DNA from: Pseudomonadota bacterium
Lineage (GTDB): Bacteria; Bdellovibrionota_C; UBA2361; OMII01
Length of the DNA: 35,146 nt
NCBI GenBank assembly: GCA_027485595.1
Contig: JAIXQT010000034.1
Location: forward strand, 1-35,146
Reading direction: 5' to 3'
Made by a program: the position numbers and the translations under genes. The notes under the pieces are model-generated. The model worked only from the letters and a program-made list of their open reading frames with translations. It did not search any database and had not been told where the DNA came from. This document shows positions 7,757 through 16,498 of the stretch, in pieces. Positions within the stretch are counted from its first letter, which is position 1. Each line of letters opens with the position of its first letter.

Positions 7757-7875
7757 GTAATTTACCATTTAAAAAAGTGGGTTATACCCCATCAGCAGTC
7801 ACCGGCACCCACTTGATTCCCCGAGGAGCCAAGAAAGATAAGTCCACGTGAGGCCTAGTTTGGTGACGGCGATTG

Positions 7876-9456
7876 CTACAGTGTCGGCTGTCTCGGACCC
7901 AAGAGCGCAACACGTAGTGTTCCAGCCTCTATGTCATTTGATGTCATCAAAGCTATCGCAGCCAGGTTACCTAAGAGGCGAGCAGTCCGGCATTCGAGAC
8001 TAAATCTGAGTTGTTCCGCAGGGGGAAGGGCGTCTACTGCGATGACGGGCATCTCGACCTTTTCGAAGCCTGCGAGTGGAATGCGTGGAGTGGTCTTGTC
8101 GACAAGCTCCCGGCATAGCTTCACCGTCCGTTGGAGCGTCTCTACGGTTCTAAACGAACCCATTCGTCCACTGAAGGCGTACGGATGATTAGTCATAAAT
8201 CGATCTAGGTCCGTTGAAAGCTCTATATCGATCCGTGAGAGTAACTCCCGAACCTCAGTGGGATGTACGATCGCCGCGCGTACCGCATCCGCCTGGAGCG
8301 GCCTCATCTTCGCTTGTTCGAGCGCCGATATGTTGGTCAGCTGCCATCCATCTCGCCCAGGCTGTAACACCGATATTCCGTTGAATACTAACTCCTCGTT
8401 TGATGTGTTTCCAAGAAGAAGGAGATCGTGGAAAGCCGTCGCGTGATCGAAAGCCCATCGAAATTGTTGCAGGCAACGAGCGTGAGGATCTACCCTGACC
8501 TGATCGAAAACCTCTGCTTGTTGGCATTCGACCACCTTGTAACCCTGCCGCTCGAGTCCACCGGATAGCAACATGTCTTCAAATGATCCCTCAGGACAGA
8601 CGAGGAAGATCTCCCCGGCATCGCTTTGCATCGATTGAACCGCGTTGCCATCGAGCATAAGGGAACACGTCTTCGGCACCCGGGTTCCTCCAAAAGCGGT
8701 GAGTAAACAAAAGTCTATCACTCCCGCCGTACCGATTATGCCGGGGAATGCCCGGTACGGCTGCGCGGTGGGATAAAGAGTTTCACCCGCCCATAGCGAT
8801 GGCAGGATAGTGGTCGCTTGGGCAACTACGTTCTCAGCCCTTCGATTCAGGGGCGCGACAGCTCCGATCCTCTCGTTCCTACCCGTAAGGTCAGCGAGCA
8901 TATCGGCCACTCCGGTGGTGATCGAGTCATCATCGGTGACGAGCACTGGAGCCCCAAAACAGTGATCGTGTTCCCGGAGGGCGCGAACCACGGAAAACGC
9001 CTGATTGCGAGCGTAGGCAGCTGTAGCGGTGCTCGCGTTCGCGGGATCCTTGGGGGCGTGCGCGACGCGAAACTTCACCTGCCCCGTCCCTGATTGACGG
9101 AGTGTCGCGTTGACCGACTCTATGACACCTCGAGCTGATGTGAGTTGTTCGGCTGTCATACCGTTGTCAGCCAGCACGATATGGAAGTTATCTCTCACAG
9201 ATCGAGGGAGGTACCCCAACTGTGCTGCGAGTACTTCGATAGTTTTAGCCAATGTATTTTGTCGCGCTAACGGATCGGTTGGGGGCTTTTTGTCGTCATA
9301 CGACGCCACGATGTTGATTAGTCCCGGCTCGTCGTGGCGCACGACTGTATAGGCGGATTTGGTTCGATCCACGAATATCTGTTTAAGCTGGTTCTGACGA
9401 TGATCATGCGATGGAAGAGCGGGTGAGATATCGTGCGCGTGCTGGTGTAGGGACAT
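7876..9456 (-). CDS. GT-A fold glycosyltransferase-like protein
   Basis: 526 residues preceded by the strongest ribosome site in the window (AGAGGAGG, then TTACTC, then ATG). A nucleotide-sugar fold is suggested by INIVASYDD (about 47-55), a helix with AYARNQAFSVVRAL (148-160), and VLVTDDDS with acidic D175-D177, the DXD position that binds metal and sugar nucleotide in GT-A enzymes. EGSFEDMLLSGGLERQGYKV near residue 300 resembles the ED acceptor-site region of family 2 enzymes. The C-terminal 180 residues are helical and unassigned. No membrane helix or signal peptide is visible, so it should be cytoplasmic. The donor and acceptor are unknown. The GH1 and HAD phosphatase genes lie divergently just beyond a 452-bp gap; by analogy with phosphoglycerate-glycoside pathways the trio may handle one small glycoside, but the sequence does not resemble the known mannosyl-3-phosphoglycerate synthases I can recall. 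Confidence 0.75.
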   Translation of the reverse strand: MSLHQHAHDISPALPSHDHRQNQLKQIFVDRTKSAYTVVRHDEPGLINIVASYDDKKPPTDPLARQNTLAKTIEVLAAQLGYLPRSVRDNFHIVLADNGMTAEQLTSARGVIESVNATLRQSGTGQVKFRVAHAPKDPANASTATAAYARNQAFSVVRALREHDHCFGAPVLVTDDDSITTGVADMLADLTGRNERIGAVAPLNRRAENVVAQATTILPSLWAGETLYPTAQPYRAFPGIIGTAGVIDFCLLTAFGGTRVPKTCSLMLDGNAVQSMQSDAGEIFLVCPEGSFEDMLLSGGLERQGYKVVECQQAEVFDQVRVDPHARCLQQFRWAFDHATAFHDLLLLGNTSNEELVFNGISVLQPGRDGWQLTNISALEQAKMRPLQADAVRAAIVHPTEVRELLSRIDIELSTDLDRFMTNHPYAFSGRMGSFRTVETLQRTVKLCRELVDKTTPRIPLAGFEKVEMPVIAVDALPPAEQLRFSLECRTARLLGNLAAIALMTSNDIEAGTLRVALLGPRQPTL

Positions 9457-9908
9457 GAGTAACCTCCTCTGGTGAATCAGGGTGTGAGAGCCCGAAAAAG
9501 TCGGGAGCGCGCTTTCGTCGCGAAGTTCCTAAGCGGACGACGGTAAGCTGAGTGGCAGCGTGTGGAGTAAGTGCACATCGGGTGGGTGACACCCGAGTCC
9601 ACGAGGGGAGATAAATGAATCCGTCTCTTTCATCAATGATGATGATTTGGTGGGGATTCTTCGAGCCGACCCTTTAAAGCGTAATCGTGAGAGGCAGTTG
9701 CCTGCAGTTTCTGATTGCTCTGGGTAGTCTTATTCGGAATTCTTGGGTGAAATACGCCTTTGTTGGGTGATGAGAATCAGAGAAGGTTTCATGATCATGA
9801 GTGGAGCCGAACGTATATACGGCCTCGTCCGCGCGGATGTTCTAGGATATACGAGCGTAGTCGGTACAGGGGCCCATACGATAGAACATTTTTCTTCATG
9901 GAGCGGAT
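9457..9908. promoter_or_regulatory. Divergent intergenic region with hairpins on the glycosyltransferase side
   Basis: This gap separates the minus-strand glycosyltransferase from the plus-strand GH1 gene. Near the glycosyltransferase lie three compact stems: CCCGA-AAAAG-TCGGG (9491-9505), CGCG-CTTTCGT-CGCG (9508-9522) and TCGGGTG-GGTGA-CACCCGA (9578-9596). On the minus strand they would form a folded leader directly before the ribosome site. I could not match them to a known riboswitch. From 9600 to 9908 I see no gene; ORFs there are short, overlapping and lack ribosome sites. No promoter matches sigma-70 well enough to call. Confidence 0.4.
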
Positions 9909-11291
9909 ATGCAGGCTTTTCATTTTCCCTCGAACTTTATGTTCGGAGTTGCGGACGCGGATCTGCAGGTCATCGGCGAAGATGCGTGTGTGCGGCACGA
10001 GAACGCTCAGCCAACGATGTGGTCGGCGTTCGCCGCTGATGGTCGCACGTGGAACAGCGAATCTCCCGCTGAAGGCATTGACCGTTATCATCGATGGAAA
10101 AGCGATGCCGATCTGATGGTAGCGCACGGTGTGCGAAACTATCGCACCTCAGTGTCCATGAGCAGATTGCTGGACAGCTCAGGCAGGGTAAACAAGAAAG
10201 CCGTCGAGTGGTATCGCGCGTATTGGTCGTATCTCAGGTCTCATGGAGTGCGTATTTACGCGACCCTCTATCATTGGGAGTTGCCACAGGCGATCGTCGA
10301 GAAAGGGGGGTGGCTCTCACAGGATGCGGTGTCGATGTTCGTAAAGCACGCTGTCGCGGTTCGTGAACATCTTGGAGATCTGATCGATCAGTACTTCACC
10401 TTGAATGAGCCGTGGTGCTCCACGATGTTGAGCTATCACCAAGGTAAACACGCGCCGGGGGATGTCTCATTGCGACACGCTCTTCTTGCGGCTCACAATA
10501 TCCTTCTCGCCTCAGGGCAGGCGATGAGAGAGCTTCTTGCGAAAGATCCTACGCTGAAGATTGGTGTGGTTTTGAACTCGCAAGCGCACTATGCCGCCTC
10601 AGCCGATGAGGCCGATCTACGCGCGCAACGAATCGCTGATTGTTACTTTAATCGTTGGTTCTATGACCCTCTGTTTTTGGGGCGATATCCGGAAGAGATT
10701 CTTTCGGTATTTGAGGGGCACCTTCCAGAGTTTGCCTCAGCCGATATGGAGGTTATCCGTGTTGGTAACCTGATGCACTCCCTCGGTGTAAACAACTACT
10801 GCGGAGAGATCGTCCGAGCTGATTCATCGCGAGATCTAGGTTATTCCTCCGTTAAGGTTCCTGGAGGGCCTGAGAACGACCTCGGTTGGCCGGTCTTTGA
10901 GTCCCCAACCTATCCGGCGGGATTATATGATATCCTTCTCCAGTTCTATCACTCCTATCGAGGTCACGGACTCAAGCGTATCTTCATCACCGAGAATGGC
11001 ATGGCTCTACGGTCAAACTTCGACGCAGAGGGACGCCTTCTGCCGGACCTCCGCCGCATCGATTACTATCGCCATCATCTGCAGCAGGTCTACGAGGCGA
11101 AGCTCGCGGGTGTGCCGATTGAGGGCTACTTCGCGTGGACCTTGATGGATAACTACGAGTGGGCGGAGGGATATCGCCCTGAGGGGTGTTTCGGACTCGT
11201 TCACGTCGACCGAGCGACCCTTGAACGTACCCCGAAAGAGAGCCTTCGATGGTTCTCTCGGGTTATGGCTACTGGCCAAGCTCCCTATTAA
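9909..11291 (+). CDS. Glycoside hydrolase family 1 (beta-glycosidase)
   Basis: 460 residues, the normal length for a complete GH1 TIM barrel. The acid/base Glu is E167 in TLNEPW and the nucleophile is E362 in ITENGM. Other family marks are the N-terminal FPSNFMFGVADADLQ with the sugar-binding Gln at about 20, YHWELPQ (121-127), and the late substrate loop WTLMDNYEWAEGY with the aromatic residues that hold the glycone. It would hydrolyse a beta-linked glucoside or galactoside; 6-phospho substrates are less likely because the usual Ser/Lys/Tyr phosphate cluster is not evident. No signal peptide, so intracellular. The ATG at 9909 follows GGAG. The next gene is a HAD sugar phosphatase 75 bp downstream, probably in the same transcript. 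Confidence 0.92.
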   Translation: MQAFHFPSNFMFGVADADLQVIGEDACVRHENAQPTMWSAFAADGRTWNSESPAEGIDRYHRWKSDADLMVAHGVRNYRTSVSMSRLLDSSGRVNKKAVEWYRAYWSYLRSHGVRIYATLYHWELPQAIVEKGGWLSQDAVSMFVKHAVAVREHLGDLIDQYFTLNEPWCSTMLSYHQGKHAPGDVSLRHALLAAHNILLASGQAMRELLAKDPTLKIGVVLNSQAHYAASADEADLRAQRIADCYFNRWFYDPLFLGRYPEEILSVFEGHLPEFASADMEVIRVGNLMHSLGVNNYCGEIVRADSSRDLGYSSVKVPGGPENDLGWPVFESPTYPAGLYDILLQFYHSYRGHGLKRIFITENGMALRSNFDAEGRLLPDLRRIDYYRHHLQQVYEAKLAGVPIEGYFAWTLMDNYEWAEGYRPEGCFGLVHVDRATLERTPKESLRWFSRVMATGQAPY

Positions 11292-11366
11292 AGGTACCCT
11301 ATGGAACCATCCGGGTGCGTACCACGGGAGATGAGATTAGGCGCTGGAACGACCTATCGGAGCGAT

Positions 11367-12353
11367 ATGGGACTGGTTTTCCGGTCTCCAAAGACTCAAG
11401 AAACTTGTCTCATGTTTGCCCTCAGCGATATCGATGGAACGCTGAACAACGAGCATGTTTCGGAATCGGAGCGCATTCACACCATAGGACCCGCCTGCGA
11501 GGCGATTGACGCCTTGCAATCGTACGGCGTTCTCGTTGGTATCTGCACCGCTCGAGCAAATGGAGAGGCTGAGATGTACGCGCGCGCAGTCCGGGCGCGC
11601 GGCTTTGTGATCTCGGAGAATGGCGCTTGCACAAGCTCCCCCGGTGGGACGCCGGTCACGATCGGTGATATGCGAGAGATTCGCGAGTGTGTCGCGGCTA
11701 TTGAGACAGCGCTCGGTCGTTCGGTAGTGAGCACCCTTGATCTCACGGCTCTCGAGTCTCGATGGCGTGGCCAGGTTATGGCGCGGCGGGAGAGGTCAGG
11801 AGTGGATAATCCTGCGCAAGAAGATGACCTTGGGCACTCGACGCTCGAGGAGTTGCGGATCAGTGCCGCGCGCGTCGCCTCGGCCTATCTTTCGGGGCTG
11901 GCCCCAGCGGAACGCGAGGTCGTGAGCTCGATTGCTCGGGCCCATGGATTTCGACCCTTCGGCGATCTCCTTCATCTGATTAATCGAAGAGCTGATAAAG
12001 GGGTTGCTCTCGATGCCCTCTGCGAGCGGCTACTAGGTGAGGAGCTTTTGGTGTCAGACGCAAGCGGAGCTCGCATGAACGTTCGGCTCGATCGAGTCAC
12101 TCCGATCGTTTTCGGAAATGGCGAGAACGACCTTCCTCTTTTCGCGAGCGCTATTGAGCGTGGTGGCTATGGAGTGCTCGTCGCCGATCCGGTTGAGGCT
12201 CACGGATTTCATTTTGACCTTCGAGCCCAACCCCCACATCCTCATACTCTCATAACGCACGGGGCGCCGTTCGGTCACGGCATTAAGGCGGCTGTGCCCG
12301 AGCTCGTGTCTCGCGTGAGAGATAGGTATGGGATCCTGCTAGCGGCGCAGTGA
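11367..12353 (+). CDS. HAD-superfamily phosphatase, mannosyl-3-phosphoglycerate phosphatase-like
   Basis: 328 residues from this start. HAD motif I is SDIDGTLN, with the nucleophile and acid Asp two apart, right at the start of the conserved region; motif II is the Thr in GICTARANG; the Lys of motif III is in NRRADKG; motif IV is GNGENDLPLF. The cap inserted between motifs II and III and the overall length fit the Cof/MPGP (IIB) branch, which dephosphorylates sugar phosphates such as mannosyl- or glucosyl-3-phosphoglycerate. The true start is uncertain: ATG 11367 follows CGGAG; ATG 11412 (MFALSDIDGT) matches the family's N-terminus best but has no ribosome site; ATG 11301 follows AAAGG. It lies just after GH1 and probably shares its transcript. 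Substrate unknown. Confidence 0.82.
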   Translation: MGLVFRSPKTQETCLMFALSDIDGTLNNEHVSESERIHTIGPACEAIDALQSYGVLVGICTARANGEAEMYARAVRARGFVISENGACTSSPGGTPVTIGDMREIRECVAAIETALGRSVVSTLDLTALESRWRGQVMARRERSGVDNPAQEDDLGHSTLEELRISAARVASAYLSGLAPAEREVVSSIARAHGFRPFGDLLHLINRRADKGVALDALCERLLGEELLVSDASGARMNVRLDRVTPIVFGNGENDLPLFASAIERGGYGVLVADPVEAHGFHFDLRAQPPHPHTLITHGAPFGHGIKAAVPELVSRVRDRYGILLAAQ

Positions 12354-12497
12354 ATGCTCTCAGGATGTCTCACAGCGTAGCGAAGTCGGGTCGGGTTGTA
12401 TGGTTGTCTCGGTCTAGCTTCGTTAAAACAGGCACCCCGCTCACGACGAAAATTGTTCACCGCGCTACGTGAAGCACAGAGAGCTCAGACGGGGACC

Positions 12498-13640
12498 TTA
12501 GCCGATTATCTCTCGGGCTATTATCACCCTCTGTATCTGGTTGGTACCCTCCACTATCTGGAGCATCTTCGCGTCACGCATGTAGCGTTCGACAGTATAG
12601 TCCTTGATGTATCCCGCTCCGCCGAAGAGTTGAACCGCATATGTCGTGATAGCCATCGCCGCGTCGGTAGCAAAACACTTTGCCGTTGATGAAGAGAGTT
12701 TGGTGTTACGCGAGGCGTCTCCATTCGCCAGGGCATCGACATCCTGAGCCGCCTGGGAGGTAAGAAGCTGCGCGGCCGCGAGCTTGGTATGCATATCGGC
12801 GAGCATGAATTGGAGGCCTTGAAAGTCAACCAGCGCTTGCCCAAATTGACGTCGGTCCTTCATGTACGCGACGCTATCCTCAAGAGCGGCCCGCGAGAGA
12901 CCGTTCGCGCACGCTGCGATATTGATCCGTCCTCCGCTGAGACCTGAGAGCGCCACTTTTCGTCCACCGTGCAGCGCCCCGAGGAGCGCATTTTGAGGGA
13001 GCATGACGTTGTCGAAAAAGAGCGATGCTATGGGAGAGAGCTCCGCGCCCATCTTTCTTTCAGGTTTGCCCCATGAGACGCCAGGTGCTGTCGCCGGAAC
13101 GATGAATCCAGAGAGGCCGGAGGTTGAGGTGTCCTCTGTTGTGGCGAAGGTGAGGTAGATATCGGCGAACCCAGCGCTGGTGATGTAACACTTATTGCCA
13201 TTGAGAGCGAATCCATCAGGGAGTTGTTTCGCTTCGGTGGCGAGCGCGGCAGTGTCAGAACCGGCATGTGGCTCGGTGAGGGCGAACGCGGCGAGCAGCT
13301 CGCCAGAGGCGAGTTTGGGAAGATAGATCTGCTTTTGTTCTTCGGTCCCATGCCGAGCTATCAGGCCGCTTGCCATCGCGTGCACGGAGAGAAAGATAGC
13401 TGGCCCAACATCGTAACGTGAGATCGTTTCGAAAACAGCGGCGCTGGTGGTCGCGCTCGCTCCTATTCCGCCGTACTCCTCGGGTATGCTGAGTCCTCCA
13501 AGTCCGGCGTCGCACATCGCGGTGAAAAGCGCGCGAGGAATAGTATTGTAGTGTTCGTCACTTTGATATTTTGGGATCTCGGTCTCGCACAGTCGAGTAA
13601 CCGTTTCGATGACAAGGGGATCGATGAAGGCGTGTGTCAT
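12498..13640 (-). CDS. Acyl-CoA dehydrogenase
   Basis: 380 residues, the usual length of a tetrameric FAD acyl-CoA dehydrogenase. Visible signatures are the N-terminal helical domain, AFALTEPHAGSD (the FAD-binding beta-domain entry), GNKCYITSAGFAD, and the C-terminal QLFGGAGYIKDYTVERYMRD followed by QIVEGTNQIQR, whose Glu is the catalytic base in the short-chain type. It oxidises an acyl-CoA to the trans-2-enoyl-CoA and passes electrons to electron-transfer flavoprotein. The start at 13640 is an ATG; a TTG 12 bases upstream is also in frame. It is unlinked to the acyl-CoA operon at 19-23 kb and is not a close copy of that operon's dehydrogenase, so it likely acts on a different chain. Neighbouring genes give no clue to substrate. 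Confidence 0.92.
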   Translation of the reverse strand: MTHAFIDPLVIETVTRLCETEIPKYQSDEHYNTIPRALFTAMCDAGLGGLSIPEEYGGIGASATTSAAVFETISRYDVGPAIFLSVHAMASGLIARHGTEEQKQIYLPKLASGELLAAFALTEPHAGSDTAALATEAKQLPDGFALNGNKCYITSAGFADIYLTFATTEDTSTSGLSGFIVPATAPGVSWGKPERKMGAELSPIASLFFDNVMLPQNALLGALHGGRKVALSGLSGGRINIAACANGLSRAALEDSVAYMKDRRQFGQALVDFQGLQFMLADMHTKLAAAQLLTSQAAQDVDALANGDASRNTKLSSSTAKCFATDAAMAITTYAVQLFGGAGYIKDYTVERYMRDAKMLQIVEGTNQIQRVIIAREIIG

Positions 13641-13746
13641 ACGTAGTCTCAAGCGCGGCTTTGGTAGCGACCGCCACTATCCTTAAAGTATAGCAAAGAG
13701 AGCAAAAGCGCTTCTCTAAAGTGAGGTGAAGGGGGCGTGTTGTTTT

Positions 13747-14304
13747 TCAAGGGGCGAGGGGTTTGGCGGGAAGGGGGCCTGTGCCGGGAGTCGGGATGAT
13801 GATGGCCGTGCGGACGGCCTCTGGGTCGATCTCGAGTCTAAGGGATTCACTGGCTCGGCTGAGGGTCTCCGCTTTTCGGAAGGCGTTCGGAATGAGGTCC
13901 TCCAGCGCGTCGAGGTAGTCTCGCTCCCGCTCAACGAGGGAGGGGTCCAGTGGACCGCTTCCCCAGAGAGGGTTTGTGAAGGGATTAGAGTCTTGAGGTC
14001 GGGAAAGTTGCTCACGTCGTTTGGTAATGAGTTCTCGTATGTTAACCCAAAAGCTGTACTTCCGAGCGTCGTCGAGGCTCTGATTCGTGCGCCACAGGAA
14101 GATGTTCCTCTCGGTCTCAGCGATAAACCACAGTGGGGTGGGGGGAGTGCCCGCGGACCAGAGGTGCTGCCTCTTCCGGAGTTCACTTTCGATTGACTTT
14201 AAAATGCCCAAAAGCACGCACCCTGTGGCCACATTTGGAGCGTCGTCCCGCAACTCCTGCGTACTTTTGGCAGGTGAAACGAGGGGGCTTGTTTCTAAGG
14301 TCAT
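13747..14304 (-). CDS. Hypothetical protein, helical, unknown function
   Basis: 185 residues from an ATG at 14304 preceded by AAAGGA. A longer frame reaches 14451 but would overlap the divergent response regulator start; the ribosome site supports 14304. The protein is mostly amphipathic helix (for example ILKSIESELRKRQ and ERERDYLDALEDLIPNAFRKA), with a polar central stretch rich in Pro/Asn and a Pro/Gly-rich tail. No signal peptide, membrane helix, metal motif or nucleotide-binding motif is visible. I do not recognise it. A plus-strand frame covers nearly the same bases (13726-14196), but it lacks a ribosome site and any ordered domain pattern, so the minus strand is preferred. Confidence 0.6.
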   Translation of the reverse strand: MTLETSPLVSPAKSTQELRDDAPNVATGCVLLGILKSIESELRKRQHLWSAGTPPTPLWFIAETERNIFLWRTNQSLDDARKYSFWVNIRELITKRREQLSRPQDSNPFTNPLWGSGPLDPSLVERERDYLDALEDLIPNAFRKAETLSRASESLRLEIDPEAVRTAIIIPTPGTGPLPAKPLAP

Positions 14305-14428
14305 GTATTCCTTTGATTTTTTGGGGCGCCCATCTCTAAAGGATCTACGACAGGCCGACGATTGCAAGAGGCAAGCCAGAGGAATGGTCGATGCGACCCG
14401 CATCGACCGCAGTGCATCACGGAGTGTT

Positions 14429-15223
14429 ATGGCGCCTAAGCAGCAACCCATCCTCGTTGTCGACGACTGCCCGGTGAGTCGGGGGATGGCTCATTCTATC
14501 CTTGCCGCATGTGGTTATGACGCCGTTGAGTGCGGTAGTGGAACGCAGTGTATCGATTTCCTCGATAAAGAGATTCCCGCGCTCATCCTGCTTGATATCT
14601 CGATGCCTGATATCGATGGGTTTGATCTGTTGCGTCTGATACGTCAACGCCATGCGGCGGACTCCGTCCCTGTGCTGCTCGTTACGGCGAGCACCGATGG
14701 TAAGGATGTAGTTCGAGGATTAACGACTGGAGCCAACGATTATCTAACGAAACCGCTCGACCGGACAGCCTTCCTTGCTCGAGTGTATAATCACATTAGC
14801 CTGAGCCAGGCTCGCCGTCAGAGTGATGAACATAGGGATAAAGTTGTGAGTATCCTAGGAATGCGACGAGCCATCGAGGAGTTAAATCACGAGGCGATAT
14901 TCGCTCACAGGAACGATGGCTCTCTTGCGTATTGCAATGAGCTGCTCGGGCGAGTGGTTGAGGGAGCGCCAGCGCTTCGCGCTGAGGAGCTCGCGGTTCG
15001 ATTGATTGAGCGCGGGTTGTACATGGAGATTCGGAGCACTATCGCCGAGCGGCCATCAATAACCATCGACCGGATCGCACCCCTTCCGGAGGATATTCAG
15101 CGCTATGGGTATCAACCAAGCTGTCGAGTACGCTCCGCGATTCACGGGGATGTTCGCATTTGGGTGTTTCAATTCGAGGAGAGGGTAGGAACCGCTGGGA
15201 GTGATGTATCGAGTTCAATTTAA
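14429..15223 (+). CDS. Response regulator with PAS-like C-terminal domain
   Basis: 264 residues from an ATG preceded by GGAG. Residues 7-125 are a canonical receiver: acidic pair D12-D13, phosphoacceptor D56 in LLDISMPDIDG, T86 in LLVTAS, and K108 in YLTKPLD. After a helical linker (about 126-155) comes a region of about 100 residues that looks PAS-like (EAIFAHRNDGSLAYCNELL, then alternating strands to IWVFQFEE). There is no helix-turn-helix, GGDEF, EAL or kinase domain, so it probably acts through protein contacts or ligand sensing rather than by binding DNA. No histidine kinase is adjacent. It starts 84 bp before sbcD on the same strand but its own role in DNA repair is not implied by sequence. 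Confidence 0.85.
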   Translation: MAPKQQPILVVDDCPVSRGMAHSILAACGYDAVECGSGTQCIDFLDKEIPALILLDISMPDIDGFDLLRLIRQRHAADSVPVLLVTASTDGKDVVRGLTTGANDYLTKPLDRTAFLARVYNHISLSQARRQSDEHRDKVVSILGMRRAIEELNHEAIFAHRNDGSLAYCNELLGRVVEGAPALRAEELAVRLIERGLYMEIRSTIAERPSITIDRIAPLPEDIQRYGYQPSCRVRSAIHGDVRIWVFQFEERVGTAGSDVSSSI

Positions 15224-15307
15224 AAAGCGGTAGTTCACCTCTTCGTCATTGAAGTCCCATGGGGGATTAGTTAAATTCACCCTATCCAATTTTGAGTTTT
15301 CCTCTTT

Positions 15308-16498
15308 ATGCCCACCCCTTTGAGCGCGACGTCCAAGTCTCCCACACATGTGTCTCCTATTCGGGTATGCCACATGGCTGACGTCCATCTGGGGTACCGT
15401 CGCTACAACAAGGTGTCTAAGTCGGGCATCAATCAACGTGAGCTCGATGTCAATGTGGCGTTCCAAGAGGCGATTACTCGAATTATCTCCCTCAAGCCCG
15501 ACATCACGATCATCGCCGGAGATCTCTTTCACGCGGTGCGCCCCTCGAACTCGAATGTAACCTTCTGTTTCCGTCAATTGCGTCGACTCGCCCGGGATAC
15601 AGGTGCTCCCGTTGTCATCGTTGCCGGAAATCATGAGACCCCCAAACGAGCTGATACCGGCTCAGTGCTTCAGCTTTTTCGTGAGATCGAGAATGTCTAC
15701 GTGGCTGAGAGTGGTTACGAGGTTTTTAGCTTTAAAGACAAGAGCCTCGCGGTGGCGTGTTTGCCGCATACTGCGTTGCTCGAACTCGACACAGTTTCTC
15801 TCCGAGCCGATGATCGGTTCGCGCACAACATCCTTGTCGTGCACGGACAGGTGAATGAGCGATGGGTAAGTGATTTTGGCGGAGCAGAAGTTGAGCTCAA
15901 AGCGTTGGCGCCTCATGAATGGGACTATATCGCTCTGGGGCACGTGCACATTCATCGACCGGTCGCGCTGAATGCCGCCTACTCTGGAGCGTTAGAGCAC
16001 ACCGCCAACAATATCTGGAGTGAAGGCTCGGTTGGTAAGGGGTTCCTTGAAGTGCAGCTCCCAGGCGGTAAACGGACCTTTCATCCACTAACATCACCCC
16101 GAGAGATAGTTGTACTCGACCCTCTTGAGGTTGAGGGGTTGGAGCCGCACGATGTTATGGGACTGATACGGGACAGATTGGATTCTATCGCCGGGGGGAT
16201 GGACGCAAAGATTATTCGTTTGGAGGTACGAGGCCTTACACGAGAGACCTATCGGCATCTCGATCACAAGGAGCTCCGAGCCCTCCGTTCCCGCGCTTTG
16301 AATCTTACCCTCGATATGACCTTCGCCTCCCCAACCTCACACGGTCGTTCGATCGGACAGGCCGGAAAGGGATTATTGAAGGACCAGTTGCGAGAGTTCA
16401 GTAAAACCTTCGAGGTTCCTGGCGCCAGTCAGGAAGAGATCGGTTCATTGCTTGAATCGTATGTAGCTCGGGTGGAGGCGAAGTATGAAGCTTCGTAG
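15308..16498 (+). CDS. sbcD: SbcD / Mre11-type DNA repair nuclease subunit
   Basis: 396 residues of the calcineurin-like phosphoesterase superfamily. The metal motifs are in order: D25-x-H27 in MADVHLG, D72 in AGDLFH, N108-H109 in AGNHE, HGQVNE near 180, and GHVHIH near 211. With SbcC it forms the Mre11-Rad50-type complex, an ATP-regulated manganese endo/exonuclease that opens hairpins and blocked DNA ends. The C-terminal 120 residues correspond to the capping and SbcC-binding region. The 3' end overlaps the start of sbcC by 14 bases, so the two are translationally coupled. The upstream gap is AT-rich; no promoter is strong enough to call. An ATG at residue 23 exists, but it would cut the first strand of the fold, so 15308 is kept. 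Confidence 0.93.
   Translation: MPTPLSATSKSPTHVSPIRVCHMADVHLGYRRYNKVSKSGINQRELDVNVAFQEAITRIISLKPDITIIAGDLFHAVRPSNSNVTFCFRQLRRLARDTGAPVVIVAGNHETPKRADTGSVLQLFREIENVYVAESGYEVFSFKDKSLAVACLPHTALLELDTVSLRADDRFAHNILVVHGQVNERWVSDFGGAEVELKALAPHEWDYIALGHVHIHRPVALNAAYSGALEHTANNIWSEGSVGKGFLEVQLPGGKRTFHPLTSPREIVVLDPLEVEGLEPHDVMGLIRDRLDSIAGGMDAKIIRLEVRGLTRETYRHLDHKELRALRSRALNLTLDMTFASPTSHGRSIGQAGKGLLKDQLREFSKTFEVPGASQEEIGSLLESYVARVEAKYEAS

Noticed and set aside
6965-7768. A 267-residue minus-strand frame covering the whole S23 element
   Set aside because: Its repeated Arg/Glu and Thr/Phe stretches come from translating the GTGAAC repeats, and the S23 gene in another frame has clear family motifs.
9579-9596. 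Known riboswitch upstream of the glycosyltransferase
   Set aside because: Stems are present but the conserved bases of the glycine, fluoride, SAM or cyclic-di-GMP aptamers I can recall are not.
13726-14196. Plus-strand frame of 156 residues opposite the hypothetical gene
   Set aside because: No ribosome site and Gly/Arg-rich sequence without order; the opposite strand has a ribosome site and helical protein character.
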